A stretch of 64,000 nucleotides of DNA. Origin: Candidatus Aminicenantota bacterium (GTDB taxonomy: Bacteria; Acidobacteriota; Aminicenantia; Aminicenantales; Saccharicenantaceae). Each line of letters opens with the position of its first letter. The stretch's first letter is position 1. Below the pieces are notes generated by a model. That model did no database searches and was not told the DNA's origin. It saw only the letters and a program-made list of their open reading frames with translations. The stretch covers positions 367,348-431,347 of the forward strand of contig JAGNLW010000002.1 in NCBI GenBank assembly GCA_017999365.1. Reading direction: 5' to 3'. The position numbers and the translations under genes were made by a program. Shown one piece after another: positions 51,618 to 59,802 of the stretch.

Positions 51618-51629
51618 TCTCTCTCGCTC

Positions 51630-51839
51630 TCAGGGTACGGGGTCGAACCCGCCCGCGTGCAGGGGGTGACAGCGCAGCAGCCGGCGGCCGCCCATGAGGA
51701 GGCCCTTGACCAACCCGTGCCGGGAAATGGCCTCGGCCGCGTAGGCCGAACACGTGGGATGGAATCGGCAGTGGGTGCCCAGGAGGGGGGACAGGGTCCT
51801 CTGGTACAGCCGGATCATGGCCAGGGCGACGGCTTTCAT
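51630..51839 (-). CDS. yidD: Membrane protein insertion efficiency factor YidD
   Basis: A 69-residue YidD (DUF37). The diagnostic segment is [31 protein letters not shown] followed by [22 protein letters not shown], with three conserved cysteines. It helps insertion of YidC substrates at the inner membrane. Its ATG overlaps the rnpA stop (ATGA), and yidC follows 12 bp later. Confidence 0.95.
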   Translation of the reverse strand: MKAVALAMIRLYQRTLSPLLGTHCRFHPTCSAYAAEAISRHGLVKGLLMGGRRLLRCHPLHAGGFDPVP

Positions 51840-52192
51840 TGCGCTATCCGCCTGCGAAAGATCGCAGTCAAGGACGAGATGTAGGCGTCCCGGAGCTCCG
51901 GCCAGGGCGCCTCCCCCGACTCGGGCCGGGTGAGGACCACGAGGTCGATCGGCTCTCTCAAGAGCTCCTTGTTCCTCCGGAACAGCTCCCGGAACCGGCG
52001 CTTGACCCTGTTCCGGACGACTGCCGGGCCGACCTTCCGGCTGGCGACGACCGCCAGGCGGGAGTGGCCGAGCCCGTTCCCGAGGAAGACCAGGGTGAAA
52101 AGCCGCCCCCGGAAGCGTCCGCCCTCCCTGTAGAGGGTCGAAAAGTCGCTCTTCCGGCGGATCCTCTCGAGGGGCGTGAGGCGCTCGTTCAT
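51836..52192 (-). CDS. rnpA: Ribonuclease P protein component
   Basis: A 118-residue RnpA that supports the RNase P RNA in 5' maturation of tRNAs. The central RNR motif is [27 protein letters not shown], preceded by the [24 protein letters not shown]-terminus. It is strongly basic. Its start overlaps the rpmH stop, and its stop overlaps the yidD start, so the three genes are translationally coupled. Confidence 0.96.
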   Translation of the reverse strand: MNERLTPLERIRRKSDFSTLYREGGRFRGRLFTLVFLGNGLGHSRLAVVASRKVGPAVVRNRVKRRFRELFRRNKELLREPIDLVVLTRPESGEAPWPELRDAYISSLTAIFRRRIAQ

Positions 52193-52326
52193 CCGACAGA
52201 AACGCGCTTCCGTCCCTTGCGCCTTCTGCTCTTGATGACTTCCTGACCGCCTTTGGTCTTCATACGGACCCGGAAACCATGGGCTTTCTTGCGTTTACGA
52301 TTGTTTGGCTGAAAGGTTCTCTTCAT
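52189..52326 (-). CDS. rpmH: 50S ribosomal protein L34
   Basis: A 45-residue, highly basic protein read directly from the sequence: [20 protein letters not shown] at the N-terminus and a C-terminus rich in Lys and Arg. This is the L34 pattern ([21 protein letters not shown]). Its TGA overlaps the rnpA ATG. The promoter 30-55 bp upstream is strong. It starts the rpmH-rnpA-yidD-yidC-jag-mnmE-mnmG-par transcript. Confidence 0.97.
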   Translation of the reverse strand: MKRTFQPNNRKRKKAHGFRVRMKTKGGQEVIKSRRRKGRKRVSVG

Positions 52327-52352
52327 GTGCGGCTATTCCTATTAAGTCCCGT

Positions 52353-52381
52353 ATGTTACCCGAAGCCCTCCCGCCTGTCAA
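52353..52381 (-). promoter_or_regulatory. rpmH operon promoter
   Basis: TTGACA (52381-52376) and TAACAT (52358-52353) with 17-bp spacing on the minus strand. The predicted start near 52346 gives a 20-nt leader. Confidence 0.78.
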
Positions 52382-52427
52382 GGCCGTTCCCCCGTAGGGA
52401 GCTCCGGCCGGGGAGGGCCGGGCGCGT

Positions 52428-52456
52428 TGACTCCGACCCCCCGGGTCGGGTATAAT
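52428..52456 (+). promoter_or_regulatory. carD promoter giving a near-leaderless mRNA
   Basis: TTGACT (52428-52433) and TATAAT (52451-52456) with 17-bp spacing. The predicted transcription start near 52463 is within about two bases of the ATG at 52465, and no Shine-Dalgarno sequence is present. Confidence 0.78.
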
Positions 52457-52464
52457 GGACCCTA

Positions 52465-52983
52465 ATGAATTCACTCAAGATAGGGGATAAGGTCATCTAT
52501 CCCAATCAGGGTTTAGGGGTCGTCGAAGCCATCCACGAGGAAGCCCACTACGGGGAGCAGCTGACGGTCTTCCACCTCAGGATCATCGCCAACAACACCC
52601 TGGTCTCCGTGCCCAGCGCGACCGTCACCGAGATCGGCATCCGCCGCCCGGTGACCGAGGGCTGCATCCGCAAGATCTACGACTACATGGCCCACGGGGA
52701 GATCGACGTCACCACGGACTGGAAGGGGCGCTACAAGGAGCACCTCAACCTGATGAAGTCGGGCACCCTGCTCGACATGGCCACCGTGCTCAAGAGCCTC
52801 TACTACCTGAGCCTCCACAAGCCCCTCTCCTTCCGCGAGAAGAAGATGATGGAGAAGGCCAAGGAGCTCATCGTCTCCGAGATCGCGGTGGCCGCCGCCG
52901 CCCCGTCGGACAAGGTCGAGGAGAAGCTCCTGGGCACCCTGTCGCGCTGCTTCAAGACGGCCAAGGCCCGCGTCGCGGCCTGA
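52465..52983 (+). CDS. CarD/CdnL family transcriptional regulator
   Basis: A 172-residue RNA polymerase-binding protein. The N-terminal Tudor-like RID domain is LKIGDKVIYPNQGLGVVEAIHEEAHYGEQLTVFHLRI, and the C-terminal helical domain binds promoter DNA (ending in KAKELIVSEIAVAAAAPSD). In Myxococcus and mycobacteria these proteins stabilise open complexes at rRNA and other promoters. The gene is divergent from the ribosomal protein operon and next to a CNNM-type gene. Translation is probably leaderless. Confidence 0.92.
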   Translation: MNSLKIGDKVIYPNQGLGVVEAIHEEAHYGEQLTVFHLRIIANNTLVSVPSATVTEIGIRRPVTEGCIRKIYDYMAHGEIDVTTDWKGRYKEHLNLMKSGTLLDMATVLKSLYYLSLHKPLSFREKKMMEKAKELIVSEIAVAAAAPSDKVEEKLLGTLSRCFKTAKARVAA

Positions 52984-52993
52984 ACGGACAACC

Positions 52994-54268
52994 ATGATCC
53001 TGACGGGGATCCTGCTGTTCGCCCTCTGCCTTCTGCTCAGCGCCTTCTTCTCGTCGTCCGAAACGGCCTATATCGCCGTCAACCCCTTCGCCCTCGAATC
53101 CCGGGAGAAGAAAGGCTCCAAGCGGGCCGCCCTGGCGCGCCGGATCCGGTCGCGGACCAACGACCTCCTGGCCACCATCCTCCTCGGTAACACCCTGGTC
53201 AACGCGGCGGCCGCCTCCATCGCCACGACCCTGTTCGTGAGCGTCCTGCCCGAGAGCCGGCGCAACCAGGCCGTGATCTACGCCACCGTGGCCACGACCC
53301 TGCTCCTCCTCGTCTTCTGCGAGATCAATCCCAAGACCTTCGCCGCCCACAATGCCGCCCGATTGGCGGCCCTGTTCGCCTATCCGCTGCGCGGCGCCAT
53401 GGTCCTGCTGTCGCCGTTCGTCTGGGTCTTCAACCTCACGACCCGGCTGATCATGCCCTCGTCGCGGACGCCCAAGGACGGCTCCGCGCGCCTCCACGAC
53501 GAGGAGGAGACACGATTGGCCCTGCGGGCCGGCGCCCGCGGCCTGTCGTCCCTTCGCCGGCGCATCGTCTCCGGGGCCCTCGACCTCGGCTACCGGCCGG
53601 TGCGCGAGGTCATGGTGCCGCGGCCGGAGATCCGGGCCATCGAGATCGAAGCCCGGCCGGAGGACGTTCTGGCCGAGGTCCGTTCGTCCGGCTACTCCCG
53701 CTACCCGGTCTACCGGGGCCGGCTGGACAGCGTCGAGGGAGTCATCCACAGCAAGGATATCATCGGCTATTTTATTGATAAAAAAGAGCTTTCCGTCAGG
53801 GCCCTGATGCGCAAGCCGTTCTTCGTGCCCGAGCTGGCCTCGCTCGAGAAGGTCCTCCTGCAGATGCAGGAGAAGGCCGTCCACATGGCCCTCGTGGTCG
53901 ACGAGTTCGGCAACGTCGACGGTCTGGTGACCCTCGAGGACATCCTCGAGGAGATCGTCGGCGACATCCAGGACGAGCACGACGGCCAGGCCGAGGCCTG
54001 GTACACGCGCCTCGACGGCGGCCGCGTCCTGGTCGCCGGGGCCGTGCCGGTCAAGGACGTCAACGCCCTCGTCCCGCTGGCCGTCCCCGAGAAGAAGGAC
54101 TATACGACGCTGGCCGGCTTCTTCCTGTTCGAGTTCGGCCGCCTGCCCCGCGAGAAGGAATCGCTCGAGTGGAACGGCTATCGCCTGACCGTGGAGAAGG
54201 TCATCAAGCGCCGCATCGCCCAGATCGAGATCGCCCCCGCCGCGCCGGCCCCCCGGGACATCCCATGA
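52994..54268 (+). CDS. CNNM/CorC (hemolysin C) family membrane protein
   Basis: A 424-residue protein with an N-terminal DUF21 (CNNM) domain of about four helices (LTGILLFALCLLLSAFFSSSETAYIAVN), then a CBS pair (VMVPRPEIRAIEIEARPEDVLAEVRSSGYSRYPVYRG and the following VIHSKDIIGYFIDKKELS) and a C-terminal CorC_HlyC transporter-associated domain (VLVAGAVPVKDVNALVPL). Bacterial CorB/CNNM proteins export Mg2+ in a nucleotide-regulated way. This one probably acts in cation homeostasis. The stop overlaps the smpB start. Confidence 0.93.
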   Translation: MILTGILLFALCLLLSAFFSSSETAYIAVNPFALESREKKGSKRAALARRIRSRTNDLLATILLGNTLVNAAAASIATTLFVSVLPESRRNQAVIYATVATTLLLLVFCEINPKTFAAHNAARLAALFAYPLRGAMVLLSPFVWVFNLTTRLIMPSSRTPKDGSARLHDEEETRLALRAGARGLSSLRRRIVSGALDLGYRPVREVMVPRPEIRAIEIEARPEDVLAEVRSSGYSRYPVYRGRLDSVEGVIHSKDIIGYFIDKKELSVRALMRKPFFVPELASLEKVLLQMQEKAVHMALVVDEFGNVDGLVTLEDILEEIVGDIQDEHDGQAEAWYTRLDGGRVLVAGAVPVKDVNALVPLAVPEKKDYTTLAGFFLFEFGRLPREKESLEWNGYRLTVEKVIKRRIAQIEIAPAAPAPRDIP

Positions 54269-54717
54269 AGAACGTCGCCGTCAACAAGAGCGTCGGCCAC
54301 GACTATATCGTCCTGGAGACCTTCGAGGCCGGCCTGGCCCTCGTCGGCAGCGAGGTCAAGTCGGTGCGGGCCGGCCGCGTCAGCCTGAAGGAGGCTTATG
54401 CCGAGGTCCGCGGCGGCGAGGTCTTCCTGATCAAGTGCAACATCAGCCCCTACGAGGCGGCCAACATCTTCAACCACGAACCCCTGCGCGAGCGCAAGCT
54501 CCTGCTCCACCGCCGCGAGATCAAGCGCCTGGCCGGCAAGACCCAGGAGCGGGGCCTGACCATCGTGCCGACTCGGGTCTTCCTGGCCGACCGGGGCCGC
54601 ATCAAGCTCGAGATCGCCCTCGTCCGCGGCAAGCGCGAGCACGAGAAGCGCGAGGCCATCAAGAAGAGGGACACGGACCGGGAGATCCGGGCCGCGCTCA
54701 AGACCCGGTCGCGCTGA
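54265..54717 (+). CDS. smpB: SsrA-binding protein SmpB
   Basis: A 150-residue tmRNA partner in trans-translation. Motifs: NKSVGHDYIVLETFEAGLALVGSEVKSVRAGRVSLKEAYAEV (OB-fold), NISPYEAANIFNHEPLRERKLLLHRREIKRLAGK and the positively charged C-terminal tail ending EIRAALKTRSR. The ATG overlaps the stop of the upstream CNNM gene by four bases. Its 3' end overlaps the convergent pdxA end by 20 bp. The ssrA RNA gene is not in this window. Confidence 0.96.
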   Translation: MKNVAVNKSVGHDYIVLETFEAGLALVGSEVKSVRAGRVSLKEAYAEVRGGEVFLIKCNISPYEAANIFNHEPLRERKLLLHRREIKRLAGKTQERGLTIVPTRVFLADRGRIKLEIALVRGKREHEKREAIKKRDTDREIRAALKTRSR

Positions 54718-55675
54718 ACGCGGCGGCCAGGCGGATCGCCTCTTCCATGCTGCGGGCGTCGGCGACGCCCTTCCCGGCGATATCGAAGGCCGTGCCGTGG
54801 TCGGGCGAGGTCCGCGGGAAAGGGAGCCCCAGGGTGGCGTTGACCCCCGTGGCGAAAGCCTCCAGCTTGAAGGCGATGAGCCCCTGGTCGTGGTAGAGGG
54901 CCACGACGACGGCGTCCCTCTGCCCCAGGGCCTTGAGGAAGACCGTGTCCGGGGGATAGGGGCCGGTGACGGGGATGCCCTCGGCCGCCGCGGCCTCGAC
55001 GGCCGGACGGATCTCGTCGATCTCCTCGCGCCCCAGGTAGCCCTCCTCCCCGGCGTGCGGATTCAGGCCGGCCGCGAGCAGGCGGTACGGGCGCCCCGGC
55101 AGACGGTCCAGGGCGGCGTGCAGGGTGCGGAAGAGGCCCAGGAGGGCGTCCTTGCGGACGGACGCGACGGCGTCGAGAAGGGGCCGGTGATGGCTCAGCA
55201 GGGCCACTTTCAACCGGTCGGACCAGAAGGTCATGACGGCGCCGGGATAGAACCGGGCCAGGTAATCCGTGTGCCCCAGGAACGGCAGGCCGGCGGCGGC
55301 CCAGGCCGCCTTGGAGATGGGGGCGGTCACGACCGCGTCGAGCCGCCCGTCCCGGGCGCCGGCCACAACCGCTTCGAAGGCCCGGAACGAGATCTCGCCG
55401 TTGGCCGCCGTGATGCGGCCGGTCTCGGGCGCCCGGACCGGCGTGGGAAGGTCGGCCAGGAAGACGCCCCGTTCGGGCTCCCGGCCGGGATCCCAGGGCC
55501 GGGCGTTCAAACGGACGCCGAGCCGCCTCTCCTCGGCTTCGACGACGTCCGCGGGAGCGAAGAGGACGTAGGAGGCCGGAGGCAGGCTGCCGGCACCGGC
55601 CAGGGACTTGACGGCGACCTCGGGGCCGATGCCGCCCGGGTCCCCGGCGGTCACCCCGACGCGGGGGACGGTCAT
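54698..55675 (-). CDS. pdxA: 4-hydroxythreonine-4-phosphate dehydrogenase
   Basis: A 325-residue NAD-dependent enzyme of the DXP-dependent pyridoxal phosphate pathway. Landmarks are GVTAGDPGGIGPEVAVKSL at the N-terminus, TAPISKAAW, GHTDYLARF, GLNPHAGEEGYLGREE and ALYHDQGLIAFKL, whose histidines bind Zn. The ATG overlaps the stop of the Hfq-like gene (ATGA). The 3' end overlaps smpB on the other strand by 20 bp. Many PLP enzymes, including the two oxoamine synthases in this window, depend on the cofactor. Confidence 0.96.
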   Translation of the reverse strand: MTVPRVGVTAGDPGGIGPEVAVKSLAGAGSLPPASYVLFAPADVVEAEERRLGVRLNARPWDPGREPERGVFLADLPTPVRAPETGRITAANGEISFRAFEAVVAGARDGRLDAVVTAPISKAAWAAAGLPFLGHTDYLARFYPGAVMTFWSDRLKVALLSHHRPLLDAVASVRKDALLGLFRTLHAALDRLPGRPYRLLAAGLNPHAGEEGYLGREEIDEIRPAVEAAAAEGIPVTGPYPPDTVFLKALGQRDAVVVALYHDQGLIAFKLEAFATGVNATLGLPFPRTSPDHGTAFDIAGKGVADARSMEEAIRLAAAFSATGS

Positions 55676-56013
55676 TTGGAGCCGGGAGCGTCCCCCTCGT
55701 CGGGGGATTCGGCCGCCTTGTAGACGCAGCGGATGCTGGACTTGTAGATGAGCAGGTTCGGGGCGTTGTCGCGGTTGAGCTTGATGCAGTTGCGGTCGTA
55801 CCACTCGATGTAGCCCTCGACGATCTCGCCGCTGGTGTAGACGACGGCCATCGGGGTCTTCTTGTTCATCTGCTTGAGGTAGTAGTAGCTTTCGGCGAAG
55901 GTGTCGGTCGGGGGGTGTATGCGCTTGCGGCCCGCGTCCCTGTCGCGCTCCTTCTCCTGGCTCATGCGCTCCTTGATCTCGGTCAGGTCGGGACGGATCA
56001 GCTTTCGGTTCAT
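55672..56013 (-). CDS. hfq: Hfq-like RNA chaperone with an N-terminal extension
   Basis: A 113-residue protein. The C-terminal 60 residues match the Hfq Sm fold: MNKKTPMAVVYTSGEIVEGYIEWYDRNCIKL for strands 1-3, and NLLIYKSSIRCVY, where YKSSI parallels the YKHAI Sm2 motif. The N-terminal 50 residues (about 1-55), rich in Lys, Glu and Arg, are not present in E. coli Hfq. The ATG at 56013 follows GGAGAGG. It probably forms the hexamer that presents RNA. The extension is unusual and may add RNA or protein contacts. It is cotranscribed with pdxA. Confidence 0.85.
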   Translation of the reverse strand: MNRKLIRPDLTEIKERMSQEKERDRDAGRKRIHPPTDTFAESYYYLKQMNKKTPMAVVYTSGEIVEGYIEWYDRNCIKLNRDNAPNLLIYKSSIRCVYKAAESPDEGDAPGSK

Positions 56014-56069
56014 GGCGGAGCCCTCTCCATACGCGGAATCGGGTCGGCGGGGTCTACCCCTTTGATTCG

Positions 56070-56098
56070 AGGATACCATGAGTTCTCTCCGAATGCAA
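56070..56098 (-). promoter_or_regulatory. Promoter of the hfq-like gene and pdxA
   Basis: On the minus strand TTGCAT (56098-56093) and TATCCT (56075-56070) lie 17 bp apart. The predicted start near 56063 gives a leader of about 50 nt. Confidence 0.5.
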
Positions 56099-56120
56099 GT
56101 TAAATCCTTTAGAGTCAACG

Positions 56121-56176
56121 AGAAAAAAAGAAAACCCGCCGTCGGAGGGCCCTGTCGGGGCGCTCCGGCGGCGGGG
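56121..56176 (-). terminator. Rho-independent terminator of the tolC operon
   Basis: CCCGCCGTCGGAG (56135-56147) pairs with CTCCGGCGGCGGG (56163-56175) apart from one mismatch; on the minus strand the stem is followed by TTTTCTTTTTTT. It lies 27 bp beyond the tolC stop. Confidence 0.88.
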
Positions 56177-56202
56177 CATAGGCCATCGCTTCGCCGCCGT
56201 CC

Positions 56203-57783
56203 TCAGTCGAGCCCGGGGGCGTAATCGGTGAGGTTGATGTTCTTGGCCTTGAGATTGGTGCCCATCGAGCGCTCGAGCGAGGCCAGCGAGACGTTGTAGG
56301 AGATGATGGCGTTGAGCTCGGAGATGCGGGCGTTGGCCAGGTCCCGCTGATAGGACAGGACCATGTAGTTCGTGCTCATGCCGACCCGGCGCTTCTCCTC
56401 CTCGGCCGCCAGCTTCTGCTCGGCCAGCTCGCGGGCCGTCGTGTAGGCCAGGATGCGCTTGTAGTTGGCTTCGACGGCGCGGACGGCGTTCTTGACCTCG
56501 AGGTAGACGTCCTGCTTCTTCTGCTCGAGCTCGAGCAGGGCCTGGCGCATGTTGAGCCGGGCCTGGGCCAGGTTGGCCCGGCCGAAGAAGTTCGACATGG
56601 GCAGGTTCAGGGTCAGCCCGAGGTTCCAGTTGGGATAGGTGAACTTGAACGACTGCTTGAGCGCGCCGTCGATGCCGCCGGGGAGGCGGTCGATGATCTG
56701 GGCTTTCGGGTCGATCGGGCTGATGTCGTAGATGAGCCGCGTCCCGTCGATGCCGGGGCTGGAGTAGGAGGCCGACAGGTTGACCTCGGGCAGGACCTGG
56801 TTCTTGGCGAAGCTGAGGTTGAGCTTGTCGCTCTCGATGCCGATGCGGGAGATCTCCAGGTCGGGCCGGTTGGCGATGGCCGCGGCCAGCGCCTCCTCCA
56901 GGGCGACCTGGCGGACGACGTAGGTCGGCTTGTCCTTGGGCATGACGGCCGAATAGTTGACGTCCTCCGTCTCGGTCAGGCCGAGCAGGAGCTTGAGCTG
57001 GTCCTCGTTGCTCTTGATCTGGGTCTCGGCCTGGATGAGGTCGGCCTCGCGGGTGGCCACCTCGGCCCGGGCGCTGAGGACCTCCATCGGAGCCAGCGTG
57101 CCCACCTCGACGGAACGCTGGTTCTTCTCGAGCAGGTCCTTGGCCAGCTGGAGCGATTGCTGCCGTACCGCCAGGTTCTCGATGCTGTAGACGAGGTTCC
57201 AGTAGGCGCTCTCGACGTTATAGACGGTGGTCATCAGGGTGTTCTTGAGGGTCTCCTCGGACACCCCGAGGTTGTTCTTGGCCACGATGATCTCGCGGCG
57301 GTTCAGCTTGAGGCCGAAGTTCTTGAGCAAGGGCTGGTTCAGGCTGAACGAGAGCGTCGTGCCGAAGCGGGGGTCGATCGTCCGGCCGCGCTGGTTGGTC
57401 GTCGTCCGGTAGCCGGTGAAGTTCAGGTTCATCGTGCCGCCGGTCGGCAGGTTCTGGGAGGCGGTCATGAAGTTGTAGTTCTGGGTCCGGTTGATCGAGC
57501 TGTCGCCGGGGGCGTCGAGGTAGGAGTAGGACGCATTCTCCGTCTTCCGCGACTGGTAGCTCAGGCTCAGCGAAGGGATGTACTTCTCCTGGGCCGCGTT
57601 GACGCCTTCGGCGGCGCTCTGCGGGCCGAGGACCTGGATGGCCACGCCCAGGTTGTCGCGGAGGGCCTTGACGATGCAGTCCTCGAGGGACAGCAACAGG
57701 GGGCCTTTGCCTTCCTGGGCGGCGGCGGGCACGGCCAGGGCCAGGATCAGGATGACGGCCGGGATGATCGTTATTCTTCTCAT
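56203..57783 (-). CDS. TolC-family outer membrane efflux protein
   Basis: A 526-residue outer-membrane factor with a signal peptide (RRITIIPAVILILALAVPAAAQ). Two long coiled repeats of the TolC fold are present (LVYSIENLAVRQQSLQLAKDLLEKNQRSVEVGTLAPMEVL and the second VRAVEANYKRILAYTTARELAEQKLAAEEEKRRVGMST), each with the typical G-x-x-x-x-x-E-V-L/M positions. It is last in the sigma-regulated operon and forms the exit duct of the MacAB pump encoded upstream. A GAGGAG site lies before the ATG. Confidence 0.94.
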   Translation of the reverse strand: MRRITIIPAVILILALAVPAAAQEGKGPLLLSLEDCIVKALRDNLGVAIQVLGPQSAAEGVNAAQEKYIPSLSLSYQSRKTENASYSYLDAPGDSSINRTQNYNFMTASQNLPTGGTMNLNFTGYRTTTNQRGRTIDPRFGTTLSFSLNQPLLKNFGLKLNRREIIVAKNNLGVSEETLKNTLMTTVYNVESAYWNLVYSIENLAVRQQSLQLAKDLLEKNQRSVEVGTLAPMEVLSARAEVATREADLIQAETQIKSNEDQLKLLLGLTETEDVNYSAVMPKDKPTYVVRQVALEEALAAAIANRPDLEISRIGIESDKLNLSFAKNQVLPEVNLSASYSSPGIDGTRLIYDISPIDPKAQIIDRLPGGIDGALKQSFKFTYPNWNLGLTLNLPMSNFFGRANLAQARLNMRQALLELEQKKQDVYLEVKNAVRAVEANYKRILAYTTARELAEQKLAAEEEKRRVGMSTNYMVLSYQRDLANARISELNAIISYNVSLASLERSMGTNLKAKNINLTDYAPGLD

Positions 57784-57795
57784 GTGCGGACTCCT

Positions 57796-59040
57796 CTATT
57801 CGTATCTCAGGGCCTCGATGGGATCGAGCCGGGAGGCCTTCCGGGCCGGGTAGAAGCCGAAGAAGATGCCGATGGCGGCGGCGAAGGAGAAGGCCAGCAG
57901 GACGGATTCCAGCGAGACGAAGGTGTTCATGCTCGAGAACATCTTGATGTTCTTGAGCAGCTTGGAGGCTCCCACGCCCAGGGCGACGCCGATGAAGCCG
58001 CCCATCAGGCTGAGGACGATGGCCTCGGTCAGGAACTGGAACAGGACGTCGCGCTCGCGGGCGCCGACGGCCATGCGCAGGCCGATCTCGCGGATGCGCT
58101 CGGTGACGGAGACGAGCATGATGTTCATGATGCCGATGCCGCCGACCAGCAGGGAGATGCCGGCGATGCTGCCGAGCAGGACGGTCATCATCTGGGTGGC
58201 CTGGGCGGCCGTCTCGGCGATCTCGGACATGTTGCGGACCGTGAAGTCGTCCTCCGCCCCCGGCGCGATGCGGTGCCGGTTGCGCAGGAGCTCCTGGATC
58301 TGGGCCACGGCCTCGGGCATGGCCTCGGTCGAGACGGCCCGGACGTCGACGGACTGGATGTAGTCGATGCCCTGGAGGCGGCGCATGGCCGTCGTGTAGG
58401 GGATGGTGATCATGTCGTCGCGGCTGCCGAAGCCGCCCGACTCGCCGCGCTTCTTGAGGACGCCCAGGACCTTGAACGGGATCTTCTTGATGCGGATGAC
58501 CTTGCCGATGGGGTCCTCGTCCTCGAACAGGTTGGTCTTGACGTCGGCCCCGAGGACGCAGACCTTGGCCGCCGCTTTGACCATGGTCTCGTCGAAGTAG
58601 GCGCCGAACTCGACCTCCCAGTTGCGGACCTCGGGGTAGCGGTCGCCGGTGCCGGAGATGGACGTGTTCCAGTTCTTGTTGCCGTAGACGGTCTGGGCCC
58701 GGGCGCTGACGGAAGGCGAGACGTACATGACGGCCGGGCACTCCTGTGCGATGGCCAGGGCGTCGTCCTCCTTGAGCGTCGTCATGCTGCCCCAGCCGCC
58801 GTGGACGCCGCGCTGGTTCTGGCTGCCAGGGGAGACGAAGAGCAGGTTCGTGCCCATGGAGGCGAAGCGGTCCTCGATGCCGCGGCGGGCCCCCTCGCCG
58901 ATGCTGATCATGGCGATGACGGCGCCGACGCCGATGATGATGCCCAGGGCCGTGAGGAAGGACCGCATCTTGTTCCGGCCCAGGGCCCGGAGGGCGATCT
59001 TGAACGTCTTCCCCATATGCTTGAGGGTTCTCTTGATCAT
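57796..59040 (-). CDS. macB: ABC transporter permease, MacB type
   Basis: A 414-residue permease. The N-terminal membrane helix [35 protein letters not shown] is followed by a large periplasmic MacB_PCD domain (about residues 45-290). The FtsX-like C-terminus has three helices with [31 protein letters not shown], the coupling-helix region. The ATPase is a separate gene upstream, unlike E. coli MacB where it is fused. It probably works as a mechanotransmitter with MacA and TolC to export a macrolide, peptide or lipoprotein-like substrate. The ATG at 59040 follows AAGGAG. Confidence 0.94.
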   Translation of the reverse strand: MIKRTLKHMGKTFKIALRALGRNKMRSFLTALGIIIGVGAVIAMISIGEGARRGIEDRFASMGTNLLFVSPGSQNQRGVHGGWGSMTTLKEDDALAIAQECPAVMYVSPSVSARAQTVYGNKNWNTSISGTGDRYPEVRNWEVEFGAYFDETMVKAAAKVCVLGADVKTNLFEDEDPIGKVIRIKKIPFKVLGVLKKRGESGGFGSRDDMITIPYTTAMRRLQGIDYIQSVDVRAVSTEAMPEAVAQIQELLRNRHRIAPGAEDDFTVRNMSEIAETAAQATQMMTVLLGSIAGISLLVGGIGIMNIMLVSVTERIREIGLRMAVGARERDVLFQFLTEAIVLSLMGGFIGVALGVGASKLLKNIKMFSSMNTFVSLESVLLAFSFAAAIGIFFGFYPARKASRLDPIEALRYE

Positions 59041-59074
59041 GACGCTGTCTCCTTCGCGGCGCGGCCGGCGCGCC

Positions 59075-59767
<693 letters not shown>

Positions 59768-59802
59768 GGTCGTTATCCTTTCCCTGCCGTCAGGCCCGCC
59801 GC

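Noticed and set aside
52327..52464. oriC between rpmH and carD
   Set aside because: The 138-bp gap is filled by two promoters, is GC-rich apart from the rpmH leader, and has no DnaA boxes.
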